Part shown: one piece after another, positions 1 through 6,884 of the stretch
How the letters are laid out: each line of letters opens with the position of its first letter
Position numbering within the stretch: position 1 is the stretch's first letter
Source of the DNA: Calditrichia bacterium
Lineage (GTDB): Bacteria > Calditrichota > Calditrichia > RBG-13-44-9
Length of the DNA: 10,427 bases
Assembly: GCA_026991005.1 (NCBI GenBank)
Contig: JALXCH010000626.1
Span: 1 to 10,427 of the forward strand
Reading direction: 5' to 3'
Notes under the pieces: model-generated
Told to the model about the DNA's origin: nothing
Database searches by the model: none
What the model saw: the letters and a program-made list of their open reading frames with translations, nothing else
Translations under genes and position numbers: made by a program

Positions 1-375
1 GAAGTCGTTTTTAGTGAAACCTTTACCAATGCAATGGAGCATGGTAATCTGGAATTGCCCTCCATTGCTAAAAACAATGATTTATTGGTTCGTACAGAAT
101 ATGAAGAATTGCGTGAGCAGCGCCTGAACGATCCTAATTACGCAAATCGGAAAATTCATATTACGTTTGAATGTAATCCCCAGCTTTTTTCACTAACCGT
201 AAAAGATGATGGCCCCGGTTTTAATTGGAATAAATATTTAGATAGAAACCACCGAATCACCGAAGTGAGTACCCTTCCTTTTGGTCGAGGTTTTAATATC
301 GTTCAGCTTTATATTGATGAAGTGCATTTCAATAAAACGGGGAATATGATTACCCTCATTAAGAATCGTAATTAA
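1..375 (+). CDS. RsbW/HATPase_c_2-type ATP-binding protein, 3' end (5' truncated by window)
   Basis: The frame is open from base 1, so this is the C-terminal 124 residues of a longer protein; the first in-frame ATG (position 34) lies inside the N-box and is not the real start. The N-box is visible as ETFTNAMEHGN, the G1 box as DDGPGF and the G2-like box as GRGFNIV, in the order expected for a GHKL ATP-binding fold. The spacing and the short ATP lid resemble the RsbW/SpoIIAB anti-sigma-factor class more than an ordinary histidine kinase. Family members bind ATP and either phosphorylate a partner protein or form the output domain of receiver-linked regulators. The missing N-terminus could carry a REC, PAS or phosphatase domain. 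A 146-nt gap with its own candidate promoter separates it from the next gene, a regulator with a DHp domain but no ATPase domain. A functional link between the two is inference. Confidence 0.8.
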   Translation, partial: EVVFSETFTNAMEHGNLELPSIAKNNDLLVRTEYEELREQRLNDPNYANRKIHITFECNPQLFSLTVKDDGPGFNWNKYLDRNHRITEVSTLPFGRGFNIVQLYIDEVHFNKTGNMITLIKNRN

Positions 376-447
376 ATTATTGGATATTTCCTCTTCTTTG
401 AAAAATTTACATATCTGCAAATATTCTTAAATTAAGTGAAGAGTTTT

Positions 448-487
448 GATTCAATTCTGGTTTTGACTTGCTTTGTCTGCGATTCAA
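448..487 (+). repeat. direct repeat GATTCAA x2, 33 bp apart, flanking a candidate promoter
   Basis: GATTCAA occurs at 448-454 and again at 481-487, with starts 33 bp apart, about three helical turns. The first copy sits inside the near-palindrome TTGATTCAA (446-454). The pair brackets the candidate -35 element at 463-468 and the second copy touches the candidate -10. This geometry would suit a dimeric regulator, but 7-bp repeats in AT-rich DNA also arise by chance. Confidence 0.25.
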
Positions 488-492
488 ATATT
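463..492 (+). promoter_or_regulatory. candidate sigma70-like promoter of the REC-DHp-REC / PAP2 / PsiE unit
   Basis: A good -35 hexamer, TTGACT (463-468), is followed after 18 bp by AATATT (487-492), a 4/6 match to TATAAT. The predicted start, around 499, would leave a leader of about 23 nt before the ATG at 522. The -10 is weak, so this is only a candidate. Confidence 0.35.
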
Positions 493-509
493 AATTTCTT
501 TTGAAGAAT

Positions 510-514
510 AGGGA
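510..514 (+). promoter_or_regulatory. ribosome binding site that decides the ATG at 522
   Basis: AGGGA lies 7 nt before ATG 522. An in-frame TTG at 501 would add seven residues but would put this sequence inside the gene and has no Shine-Dalgarno of its own, so ATG 522 is preferred. Confidence 0.6.
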
Positions 515-521
515 CTTTCTT

Positions 522-1592
522 ATGAATAGCACTAAAATAATGGTTGTGGACGATGATTATTCGTCCCGATTGTTTTTGCAAAAAATTCTGAATAAAGAAA
601 ATTACCAGACCAGTATTTGTGGCGATGGACTGGAAGCTCTGGAGTTAATCGACAAACAGAGTTTCGATCTGGTAATTACCGACCTTAAAATGGAAAGCAT
701 TGATGGTATTGAATTATTAGAGAAGCTGAAGGATATTGATCCCGAAATTGCGGTTATCATCCTTACCGGACATGCTTCCATTCAAACCGCCATTGAAGCC
801 TTACGGCTGGGCGCCAGCGATTATTTAACCAAACCCATCAATATTGATGAATTCCGTATCCGGGTTAAAAAAGCTCTGGAACGCCGTAATCTGGAAAAAC
901 GGTTGAAAGAAGCAGAGCGGCGCATCACCTACAATGCCACGATTACTACTGCCAATCATGAAATTAACCAGCCTCTGACGGTGATTCTTTCCGGTATCGA
1001 CATGATTAAAATGGAGCTGGAAAAATTGAATGTCAAGGAACCCCGGATCGACAAATACATTCAGTTAATTCAGAAATCCGGGCACCGCATTGCCGATATT
1101 CTCCGCAAGTTTAGAGAAATTTCCTCTCCGGTTATTCAAGAAATTCCCCACGGAATGCAGATGATTGAACTGCACATTGACCAGAAAAAACCGCTTGGGG
1201 AAAAGAACTACATCCTGGTGATCGAAGATGAAGAAAATCTACGGGAAATCGTGCGGGATGTGCTGGAAAACGCTGGATTTCGGGTTATTGTAGCCGCCAG
1301 TGCCGAGGAAGGGGTGGAATTCTTTAAAATGCACCACGAAGTGATCGATATGGTTTTGCTGGATTTTCATTTGCCGGATTCCCCTGGCTCCCGGGTTTAC
1401 TATAAATTGCGGGAAGTGAACCCCGAAATTAAAGTGGTTATCACTTCGGGTTTCGAATTGGATCAATCGATTCAGAGCATTCTCGATGATGGCGCCATCG
1501 GCTTTATCAGAAAACCGTTTGACCGCGAACAAATCGTCAACCTGATGAGCCAGGTCTTCGACATGAACAAAACAGACAAATCGACCAATTAA
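522..1592 (+). CDS. REC-DHp-REC response-regulator protein lacking a kinase catalytic domain
   Basis: 356 residues from ATG 522. Receiver 1 (about 5-120) has the acidic cluster D10-D12, phospho-acceptor D54 in ITDLKM, T82 in LTGHA and K104 in TKP. A helical linker rich in Arg, Glu and Lys (about 112-135) leads into a DHp/HisKA-like helical hairpin (about 136-205) whose H-box reads NHEINQPL, with H146, E147, N149 and P151. After about 20 residues, receiver 2 (about 229-346) has E235/D236/E237, phospho-acceptor D281 in LLDFHLPD, S309 in ITSG and K331 in RKP. No N, G1 or G2 box of a HATPase domain follows the DHp segment, so the protein cannot phosphorylate itself by the usual route. It may act as a phosphorelay (REC to His to REC) or as a phosphatase or docking protein fed by a kinase elsewhere, possibly the ATPase-domain protein just upstream. 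There is no DNA-binding output domain. Its TAA overlaps the next ATG by one base (TAATG). Confidence 0.88.
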   Translation: MNSTKIMVVDDDYSSRLFLQKILNKENYQTSICGDGLEALELIDKQSFDLVITDLKMESIDGIELLEKLKDIDPEIAVIILTGHASIQTAIEALRLGASDYLTKPINIDEFRIRVKKALERRNLEKRLKEAERRITYNATITTANHEINQPLTVILSGIDMIKMELEKLNVKEPRIDKYIQLIQKSGHRIADILRKFREISSPVIQEIPHGMQMIELHIDQKKPLGEKNYILVIEDEENLREIVRDVLENAGFRVIVAASAEEGVEFFKMHHEVIDMVLLDFHLPDSPGSRVYYKLREVNPEIKVVITSGFELDQSIQSILDDGAIGFIRKPFDREQIVNLMSQVFDMNKTDKSTN

Positions 1593-2164
1593 TGGTACAT
1601 TTTCTAATTGTTCTGGATACAAAATTATTCCTTTTTTTCAATTCCACCATCGCTAATCCTTTTTTCGATGCGGTGATGCCATTTATTACTCACCTTCATA
1701 ATTGGAGCATTCCCATTGCGTTGTTTGCCATTTATCTGGGGGTAAAACAGGGTAAAAAAGGACGTATCGCTCTGGGATTAATTCTCATCACCCTTTTATT
1801 TACAGATCAAATATCCTCTTTTGTTCTGAAACCCTGGGTTGGCCGAGTTCGTCCCTGTCATGTTCTGGAGAATATTCGTTTACTGGTTAATTGTGGCGGA
1901 AAATTTTCTTTTCCTTCTTCCCATGCCACAAACATGGCAGGCTTTGCTGTGATACTTACATTTTTTTATCGAAGATACTGGTACTTTTTCTGGGGAATGG
2001 CACTACTTATTGGATTTTCCCGGATTTACGTTGGCGTACACTATCCCGGGGATGTATTTTTCGGGCTGCTAATTGGTGGAAGCATCGGCTGGTTGGTTTT
2101 CTTCATCTACCAAAAGGCGGCCAATAAATATTTTTTCCTAAAAATTCAGGGGGCATCGCAATGA
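1592..2164 (+). CDS. PAP2-family membrane phosphatase (lipid or polyprenyl-pyrophosphate phosphatase)
   Basis: 190 residues, a multi-span inner-membrane protein with about five hydrophobic segments (roughly 38-50, 59-79, 113-126, 132-146 and 153-173). All three motifs of the PAP2 acid-phosphatase superfamily are present: K80-x6-R87-P88; P108-S-S-H111 (PSSH in place of the commoner PSGH); and S143-R144-x5-H150-x3-D154. In the family H150 is the nucleophile that forms the phospho-enzyme and H111 is the general acid. Likely substrates are phosphatidic acid, phosphatidylglycerol phosphate or undecaprenyl pyrophosphate, with the active site facing the periplasm; the sequence does not choose between them. 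The start codon overlaps the upstream stop (TAATG) and no clear Shine-Dalgarno precedes it, which fits translational coupling to the regulator gene. Its own stop overlaps the next start (ATGA). Confidence 0.9.
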   Translation: MVHFLIVLDTKLFLFFNSTIANPFFDAVMPFITHLHNWSIPIALFAIYLGVKQGKKGRIALGLILITLLFTDQISSFVLKPWVGRVRPCHVLENIRLLVNCGGKFSFPSSHATNMAGFAVILTFFYRRYWYFFWGMALLIGFSRIYVGVHYPGDVFFGLLIGGSIGWLVFFIYQKAANKYFFLKIQGASQ

Positions 2165-2616
2165 GGGAAAAAATTTTAAAAATTCTGGAAAATGGAGATG
2201 ATTATATCCAGATAGGAATCTCCGTTGTTTTGTTGGCATCTTCTGCAATTATCTTAATTTACAGTAGCTACCATTTTATTGATGAAATGAAAGTGAATAT
2301 GATCAATGCCGTGTTTCATTTACTTCAGAAACTTTTCCTGATTATGATTATTCTGGAGCTAATGAACACTGTATTAACCTATCTGAAAGAACACACCATT
2401 CCACTGGAACCCTTCATTGTAATTGGAATCATCTCGGCTCTGCGCAAACTGCTCATGGCAGGTGCTCATATCTCCATTATGGAAGGGGAGAGCATCAACG
2501 AATTGCTTTTCAAACAATATTTGTACGAAATTGGTTTTAATACCTTTGTTGTTCTCATTTTAGTCATCGCCCTGTATTTAGTGAAACGGTACAAAGGGTA
2601 TCGGAAATTAACGTAA
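2161..2616 (+). CDS. PsiE-like (phosphate-starvation-inducible E family) small membrane protein
   Basis: 151 residues with four predicted transmembrane helices at about 17-36, 55-74, 84-100 and 124-141, a charged cytoplasmic-type N-terminus and a basic C-terminus (KRYKGYRK). The segment EPFIVIGIISALRKLL (84-98 region), with Glu-Pro opening helix 3 and an Ala-Leu-Arg-Lys end, together with the preceding LELMNTVLTYL, resembles the PsiE family. The biochemical role of that family is not established; E. coli psiE is induced by phosphate limitation. A strong Shine-Dalgarno (AGGGGG, 2148-2153) precedes the ATG by 7 nt, and the start overlaps the PAP2 stop by 4 nt (ATGA), so the two membrane proteins are probably made together. 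Pairing with a phosphatase suggests a phosphate or lipid context, but that is inference. Confidence 0.72.
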   Translation: MREKILKILENGDDYIQIGISVVLLASSAIILIYSSYHFIDEMKVNMINAVFHLLQKLFLIMIILELMNTVLTYLKEHTIPLEPFIVIGIISALRKLLMAGAHISIMEGESINELLFKQYLYEIGFNTFVVLILVIALYLVKRYKGYRKLT

Positions 2617-2797
2617 AATTTCAGAAGAGAATCGACTTAATATTTGAAGTAAAGAATTTGCGCCCCTGGTAAATCCGCAGAAAATAATTCAAGTATTTCA
2701 TTCTTCTTCATCAATGTAAATTATTGAATATCAATACATTACGCAGGATGTTTTCAATCTCATTTCTTCTCACATCTTCACGAACATAGAAAATGAT

Positions 2798-2826
2798 TTG
2801 CAATCCCTTCCCGCCAAAACTAAATT
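2798..2826 (+). promoter_or_regulatory. candidate promoter upstream of dnaE
   Basis: TTGCAA (2798-2803) and TAAATT (2821-2826) are separated by exactly 17 bp; each hexamer matches 4 of 6 consensus positions. Predicted transcription would start near 2833, giving a leader of about 43 nt that includes the strong ribosome binding site. Overlap with the coding-like minus-strand fragment lowers confidence. Confidence 0.3.
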
Positions 2827-2864
2827 CCTCTCCACAATATGAAGGGCAAAAATTTGAATTGTTC

Positions 2865-2869
2865 AGGAG
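2865..2869 (+). promoter_or_regulatory. ribosome binding site that decides the TTG start of dnaE
   Basis: AGGAG lies 6 nt before TTG 2876. The protein read from this TTG begins MASFVHLHNHS, matching the usual DnaE N-terminus almost to the first residue. The next in-frame ATG (2933) would remove the first PHP metal-ligand motif. Confidence 0.85.
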
Positions 2870-2875
2870 TGAGCC

Positions 2876-5800
2876 TTGGCTTCATTTGTTCATTTACACA
2901 ATCATAGTCATTACAGCTTGTTAGATGGTGCCATGGATATTAAGCGCATGATGGAGCGCGCTGCCGAGCTGAAATTCGAGGCATTGGCACTGACAGACCA
3001 TGGCAATATGTTCGGTGTTCTGGATTTTTATCTTACCGCCAAACAGTATGGCATTAAGCCAATTATTGGCATGGAGGCCTACATTGCTCCGGGTTCCCGA
3101 ACGGAAAGAAAGGGCGGTGGTAAAGGAGGTAAACAAGCACATTACCACCTGGTGCTGTTGGCTAAAAACAAGACCGGATACCGGAATTTGATGAAACTTT
3201 CCAGCATTGCTTATCTGGAAGGTTTTTACTATAAACCCCGCATCGACAAAGAGGTGTTACGCCAGCACAGCGAAGGGCTTATTGCCACTTCGGCCTGTAT
3301 GAAAGGGGAGATATTTCAGAAGCTGAATAATGTGAGTCGGGAAGCAGCCATACAGGCCGTAGAAGAATACCTGGACATTTTCGGAGACGATTTTTATCTG
3401 GAAATTCAAAACCATCACATTCCCGAAGAAGCCGGTTACGAAAATATTTTCAAGCTGGCGCAGGATATGGGCATTCCGGTAATTGCCACGAACGACAATC
3501 ATTACTTGCTCAAAGGTCAGCACTCTTCTCACGACATCTTGCTTTGCATCCAGTCTGGTAAGACGGTGAAGGATACGAACCGGATGCGGTACAACACCAC
3601 CGAGCTTTATTTGAAAAGTGCAGATGAGATGTACCAGTTGTTCAAAGACCGCCCGGAAGTTCTGGAGCGTACTCTGGAAATTGCCGAAAAATGCAATGTG
3701 GAAATTGAAACGGGGCAGATTCTGCTTCCCAAATTTCCCCTGCCACCGGAATTCCAGGGAAAAACTCTGGACGATTATCTGCGCCACCAGGCGTTCGAGG
3801 GCATAAAAAAGTTGTATCCTGAGATTACTCCTGAAATTCAGGAACGTCTGGAATACGAGTTAGAAACCATTAAAAAAACGGGATATGCGGGTTATTTCCT
3901 CATTGTAAAAGATTTTATTGATTTTGCCCGCAGTCAGGACATCCCGGTTGGGTTGGGACGCGGCTCAGCAGCCGGGAGTCTGGTGGCGTATGCGCTGGGA
4001 ATTACCCGGGTCGATCCCCTGCGTTACGATCTTCTGTTCGAGCGTTTTTTGAACCCAGAGCGAGTAACCATGCCGGATATCGACATCGACTTTTGTTTTG
4101 AACGCCGGGAGGAAGTGATTGAATACGTCCGCCGGAAGTATGGAGAGAAAAACGTCGCCCAGATCATTACCTTCGGTACCATGGCTTCCAAGGGAGTGAT
4201 TCGGGATGTGGCGCGCGCTCTGGGAATGGAATATTCTTATGGCGATCGCATCTCCAAACTCATTCCGGTTCACCAGGGGAAGCCCATGCCGCTGAAGGAA
4301 GCACTGGAAAAAATCCCCGAATTACGTGAATTACACGAAAGTGGCGATCCCAATTTCCGGGAACTCATTAAGCATTCTCTGGTATTAGAGGGATTAGCGC
4401 GCCATGCGTCCATCCATGCGGCAGGCATCATCATCGCACCGGAAGATATTACCAATTATGTGCCCCTTTACCAGGCCGAGGAAAAGGGACAAAAAGTTAT
4501 TGCCACCCAGTTTACCATGACCGGTTGCGAAACCATCGGTCTGTTAAAAATGGACTTTCTGGGTCTGCGTACGCTAACGGTGATCCATCATACCGTACAA
4601 ATGCTGAAGAAAAAAGGCATCGAGGTGGACATCCAGAATATTCCCATGGATGATCCGGAAACATACCAGCTCTTTGCGGAAGGCAATACCGTAGGCATCT
4701 TCCAGTTCGAAAGTTCCGGGATGCAGGAGTATTTGCGTAAACTGAAGCCCAACCGCATCGAAGATTTGATTGCCATGAATGCCCTGTATCGTCCGGGGCC
4801 AATGGATAACATCGATTCCTACATTGCCCGTAAACATGGAAAGGAAAAAATTGAATATCTGCATCCCCGGCTGGAACCCATCCTGAAAGAGACGTATGGA
4901 ATTATTGTGTACCAGGAACAGGTGATGCGGATTGCTTCGGAACTGGCTGGATTTAGCCTGGGGAAAGCGGATATTTTGCGTCGGGCGATGGGGAAGAAAA
5001 AAGTGGAAGTCATGGAAAAACTCAAGGAAGAGTTCCTCCAGGGCTGCCGGGCAAACGGGATTGATGACAAAACAGCGAACGATATTTACGAATTGATCTT
5101 CAAATTTGCTAAATATGGATTTAACAAATCTCACTCTGCCGCTTATGCCATTCTGGCCTATCAAACCGCTTATCTGAAACGCCACTATCCTGCGGAGTTT
5201 ATGGCGGCCACCATGACCTCGGAAATTACCAACTCCTCCCGCATTGCGGAATTAATTGAAGCCTGCCGCAGCATGGGGCTGGAAATCCTTCCACCGGATG
5301 TGAATATTTCCGGTGCTCAATTCGAAGTCCCCGAACCGGGAAAGATTAGCTTTGGCTTGGAAGCCATTAAAAATGTGGGGAAGGCGGCCATCAAGTCTAT
5401 TATTGAAGCGCGGAAGGAACATGGAAAATTCAAGAATATTTTTCACCTTCTCCAGCATGTGGATTTGCGCAGTGTGAATAAGAAAATTCTGGAAGCCCTG
5501 GTGCAAGCAGGTGCGATGGATTCTCTGGAGGGGAACCGGGCGCAGAATTTTCTGGCCATCGAAACAGCCATTAGCTTTGCGCAAAAATATCAATCCCGGG
5601 CTCAAAACAAATCTCAGATGTCTCTTTTCGAACTTCTGAATACTTCCGATTCATCCGGAAATGCGGAAGATGAGTTCACCACTTATCCGCCTTTACCGGA
5701 TGTTCCGGATTGGAACTTACAGGAAAAACTGGAACGAGAAAAGGAGCTGCTGGGCTTTTACATTAGCGGCCACCCGCTCGATAAATTTCGAAAAGAAATT

Positions 5801-6358
5801 GAATTATTTAGCAATTTAAACTGGCAGAACCCCACCACTTTTGCCGAGAACAGGGAAGTGCGTACGGCTGCCATCATTTCCTCTGTCAAAACCCATCTGG
5901 ACCGGAATGGAAACATCATGGCATTTGTGACACTGGAAGATAAATACAGTTCTTTCGAAGCGGTGGTTTTCGCTTCTGTGTACGAAAAATATGGGCTGTA
6001 TGTGCAAAAAGGCGAAATGGTATTCGTACGGGGGAAAGTGAGCGAATCCAGCGAAAAAACCTTTAAAATGCTCTGTGACGAAATCATCCCCCTGTCCGAG
6101 GTTCGCAATCGGATGGCACAGGCCCTTCAGCTGATTATTCACACAACCCAGATTGATGAAAACCTTGTGGAAAATTTACATGCGGTTATTAAAGATTATC
6201 CCGGTACCACACCGGTATTCTTCGAGATTCGCCCCAATGGTAATGGGATGGGATTTTTAATGAAATCACGGAAATTCAAGGTTGTTTTAACCGATGATTT
6301 TCTGGACAAATTGAAAGGGTTGTTAGGTTCCGAGAACGTGGTAATTAAAATAAATTAA
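2876..6358 (+). CDS. dnaE: DNA polymerase III alpha subunit
   Basis: 1160 residues, normal for the replicative polymerase DnaE, which extends both strands at the fork in complex with the beta clamp and clamp loader. The N-terminal PHP domain (about 1-280) keeps HLHNH (6-10), TDH (40-42), E67 and a DNH motif in ATNDNHYL, metal-ligand positions that are partly lost in E. coli DnaE. The catalytic palm carries GLGRGSAAGS (around 357-367), PDIDIDF with D401 and D403, and the third acid D560 in KMDFLGLRTLT. A helix-hairpin-helix segment (KNVGKAAIKSI) lies near 830. A beta-clamp-binding motif QMSLF is at 914-918. An OB-fold region follows around 995-1060, then a C-terminal domain. The start is TTG 2876, set by AGGAG 6 nt upstream. 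The gene is followed after 9 nt by dtd. Identification is secure; it is the DnaE1-type alpha subunit, not PolC, because no exonuclease domain is inserted. Confidence 0.98.
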   Translation: MASFVHLHNHSHYSLLDGAMDIKRMMERAAELKFEALALTDHGNMFGVLDFYLTAKQYGIKPIIGMEAYIAPGSRTERKGGGKGGKQAHYHLVLLAKNKTGYRNLMKLSSIAYLEGFYYKPRIDKEVLRQHSEGLIATSACMKGEIFQKLNNVSREAAIQAVEEYLDIFGDDFYLEIQNHHIPEEAGYENIFKLAQDMGIPVIATNDNHYLLKGQHSSHDILLCIQSGKTVKDTNRMRYNTTELYLKSADEMYQLFKDRPEVLERTLEIAEKCNVEIETGQILLPKFPLPPEFQGKTLDDYLRHQAFEGIKKLYPEITPEIQERLEYELETIKKTGYAGYFLIVKDFIDFARSQDIPVGLGRGSAAGSLVAYALGITRVDPLRYDLLFERFLNPERVTMPDIDIDFCFERREEVIEYVRRKYGEKNVAQIITFGTMASKGVIRDVARALGMEYSYGDRISKLIPVHQGKPMPLKEALEKIPELRELHESGDPNFRELIKHSLVLEGLARHASIHAAGIIIAPEDITNYVPLYQAEEKGQKVIATQFTMTGCETIGLLKMDFLGLRTLTVIHHTVQMLKKKGIEVDIQNIPMDDPETYQLFAEGNTVGIFQFESSGMQEYLRKLKPNRIEDLIAMNALYRPGPMDNIDSYIARKHGKEKIEYLHPRLEPILKETYGIIVYQEQVMRIASELAGFSLGKADILRRAMGKKKVEVMEKLKEEFLQGCRANGIDDKTANDIYELIFKFAKYGFNKSHSAAYAILAYQTAYLKRHYPAEFMAATMTSEITNSSRIAELIEACRSMGLEILPPDVNISGAQFEVPEPGKISFGLEAIKNVGKAAIKSIIEARKEHGKFKNIFHLLQHVDLRSVNKKILEALVQAGAMDSLEGNRAQNFLAIETAISFAQKYQSRAQNKSQMSLFELLNTSDSSGNAEDEFTTYPPLPDVPDWNLQEKLEREKELLGFYISGHPLDKFRKEIELFSNLNWQNPTTFAENREVRTAAIISSVKTHLDRNGNIMAFVTLEDKYSSFEAVVFASVYEKYGLYVQKGEMVFVRGKVSESSEKTFKMLCDEIIPLSEVRNRMAQALQLIIHTTQIDENLVENLHAVIKDYPGTTPVFFEIRPNGNGMGFLMKSRKFKVVLTDDFLDKLKGLLGSENVVIKIN

Positions 6359-6363
6359 GGTGG
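6357..6363 (+). promoter_or_regulatory. ribosome binding site for the TTG start of dtd
   Basis: AAGGTGG begins in the dnaE stop codon and ends 4 nt before TTG 6368, so translation of dtd is probably coupled to termination on dnaE. The TTG start gives a protein that begins MRAVIQRV, the standard family N-terminus. Confidence 0.7.
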
Positions 6364-6367
6364 AAGA

Positions 6368-6829
6368 TTGCGCGCAGTTATTCAGCGAGTGAGTGAAGCT
6401 TCGGTGGAAGTGGATGGAAAAATTGTTGGTGTCATTGGCAATGGGCTGGTTGTTTTGCTGGGAATTCACCGGGAGGATACGGAAGAGGATCTGGATTATC
6501 TGGTGAAAAAAATTCCCGAATTACGCATCTTCGAAGATGCCGAAGGGAAAATGAATTTAAGCCTTCGGGAAGTGCAGGGAGAAATACTGGCCATTTCTCA
6601 ATTCACCCTCTATGCCAATACCCGAAAAGGGCGCCGACCCAGTTTTGTAGAAGCGGCTCCCCCCGAAATAGCAGAACCGCTGTACGAGCGTTTCATTGAA
6701 AAACTGCAAACCTCTGGAATCCGCGTGCAGCGTGGGGTGTTTGGCGCCATGATGCTGGTACGGATTTTTAATCAGGGACCGGTTACCATCATCCTGAACA
6801 GCGAAGATCGCCTGAAACCGCGGCGGTAA
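6368..6829 (+). CDS. dtd: D-aminoacyl-tRNA deacylase (D-Tyr-tRNA deacylase type)
   Basis: 153 residues, full length for the family. This cytoplasmic enzyme cleaves D-amino acids (and glycine mischarged on tRNA-Ala) from tRNA as a homodimer, protecting translation. The N-terminal [17 protein letters not shown], the SQFT motif at 77-80 followed by [13 protein letters not shown], and the Gly-cisPro motif GPVT at 137-140 are all at the positions known for E. coli DTD. The residue before GPVT is Gln (NQGPVT) where most members have Asp (NDGPVT), a mild deviation near the active site. It starts with TTG, 9 nt after the dnaE stop, with AAGGTGG as Shine-Dalgarno, and so is very likely cotranscribed with dnaE. 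The functional link to dnaE is probably only operon convenience. Confidence 0.96.
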   Translation: MRAVIQRVSEASVEVDGKIVGVIGNGLVVLLGIHREDTEEDLDYLVKKIPELRIFEDAEGKMNLSLREVQGEILAISQFTLYANTRKGRRPSFVEAAPPEIAEPLYERFIEKLQTSGIRVQRGVFGAMMLVRIFNQGPVTIILNSEDRLKPRR

Positions 6830-6859
6830 CAGAAACTTTCTTCTTAAAACGGCGTTAAG

Positions 6860-6873
6860 TTCGTATTTACGAA
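6860..6873 (+). repeat. perfect inverted repeat TTCGTA-TT-TACGAA before the PASTA gene
   Basis: A 6-bp perfect inverted repeat with a 2-bp spacer ends one base before the AGGTGA Shine-Dalgarno (6875-6880) of the next gene. A weaker repeat, CTTAA / TTAAG, lies just upstream (about 6843-6859). The position suits an operator or a small hairpin affecting ribosome access. It is too short to be a confident call and has no T-run to serve as a terminator. Confidence 0.3.
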
Positions 6874-6884
6874 TAGGTGATTGT

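Larger units (their letters stand above)
2637..2881 (-). pseudogene. possible decayed gene on the minus strand (two coding-like fragments, frameshifted)
   Basis: The intergenic DNA before dnaE reads well on the minus strand. Positions 2881 to 2714 are open for 56 codons and contain peptide text such as GGKGLQIIFYVREDV and RRNEIENILRN, with ordinary-looking codons, but have no start codon and are preceded by a stop (2882-2884). A second fragment in another frame, 2711 to 2640 with stop at 2637-2639, reads MKKNEILELFSADLPGAQ and then ILYFKY. Joined by one frameshift these would give about 80 residues of a protein I do not recognise. No Shine-Dalgarno precedes the ATG of the second fragment. The stretch could equally be a leader or non-coding DNA with a chance open frame. 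It is called a relic only because both fragments have balanced, protein-like composition. Confidence 0.25.

Noticed and set aside
34..375. A complete small protein starting at ATG 34
   Set aside because: The frame is open upstream to base 1 and the ATG lies inside the N-box of the ATP-binding domain, so it is the end of a longer gene.
2617..2660. Terminator after the PsiE-like gene
   Set aside because: No stable inverted repeat followed by a T-run could be found directly after the stop codon.
3257..3787. Minus-strand open frame of 176 codons inside dnaE
   Set aside because: Antisense shadow of the PHP region; no recognisable domain and no ribosome binding site noted.
4574..5185. Long minus-strand open frame (203 codons) inside dnaE
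   Set aside because: It lies wholly antisense to the conserved polymerase core, has no family resemblance, and is explained by codon bias of dnaE.
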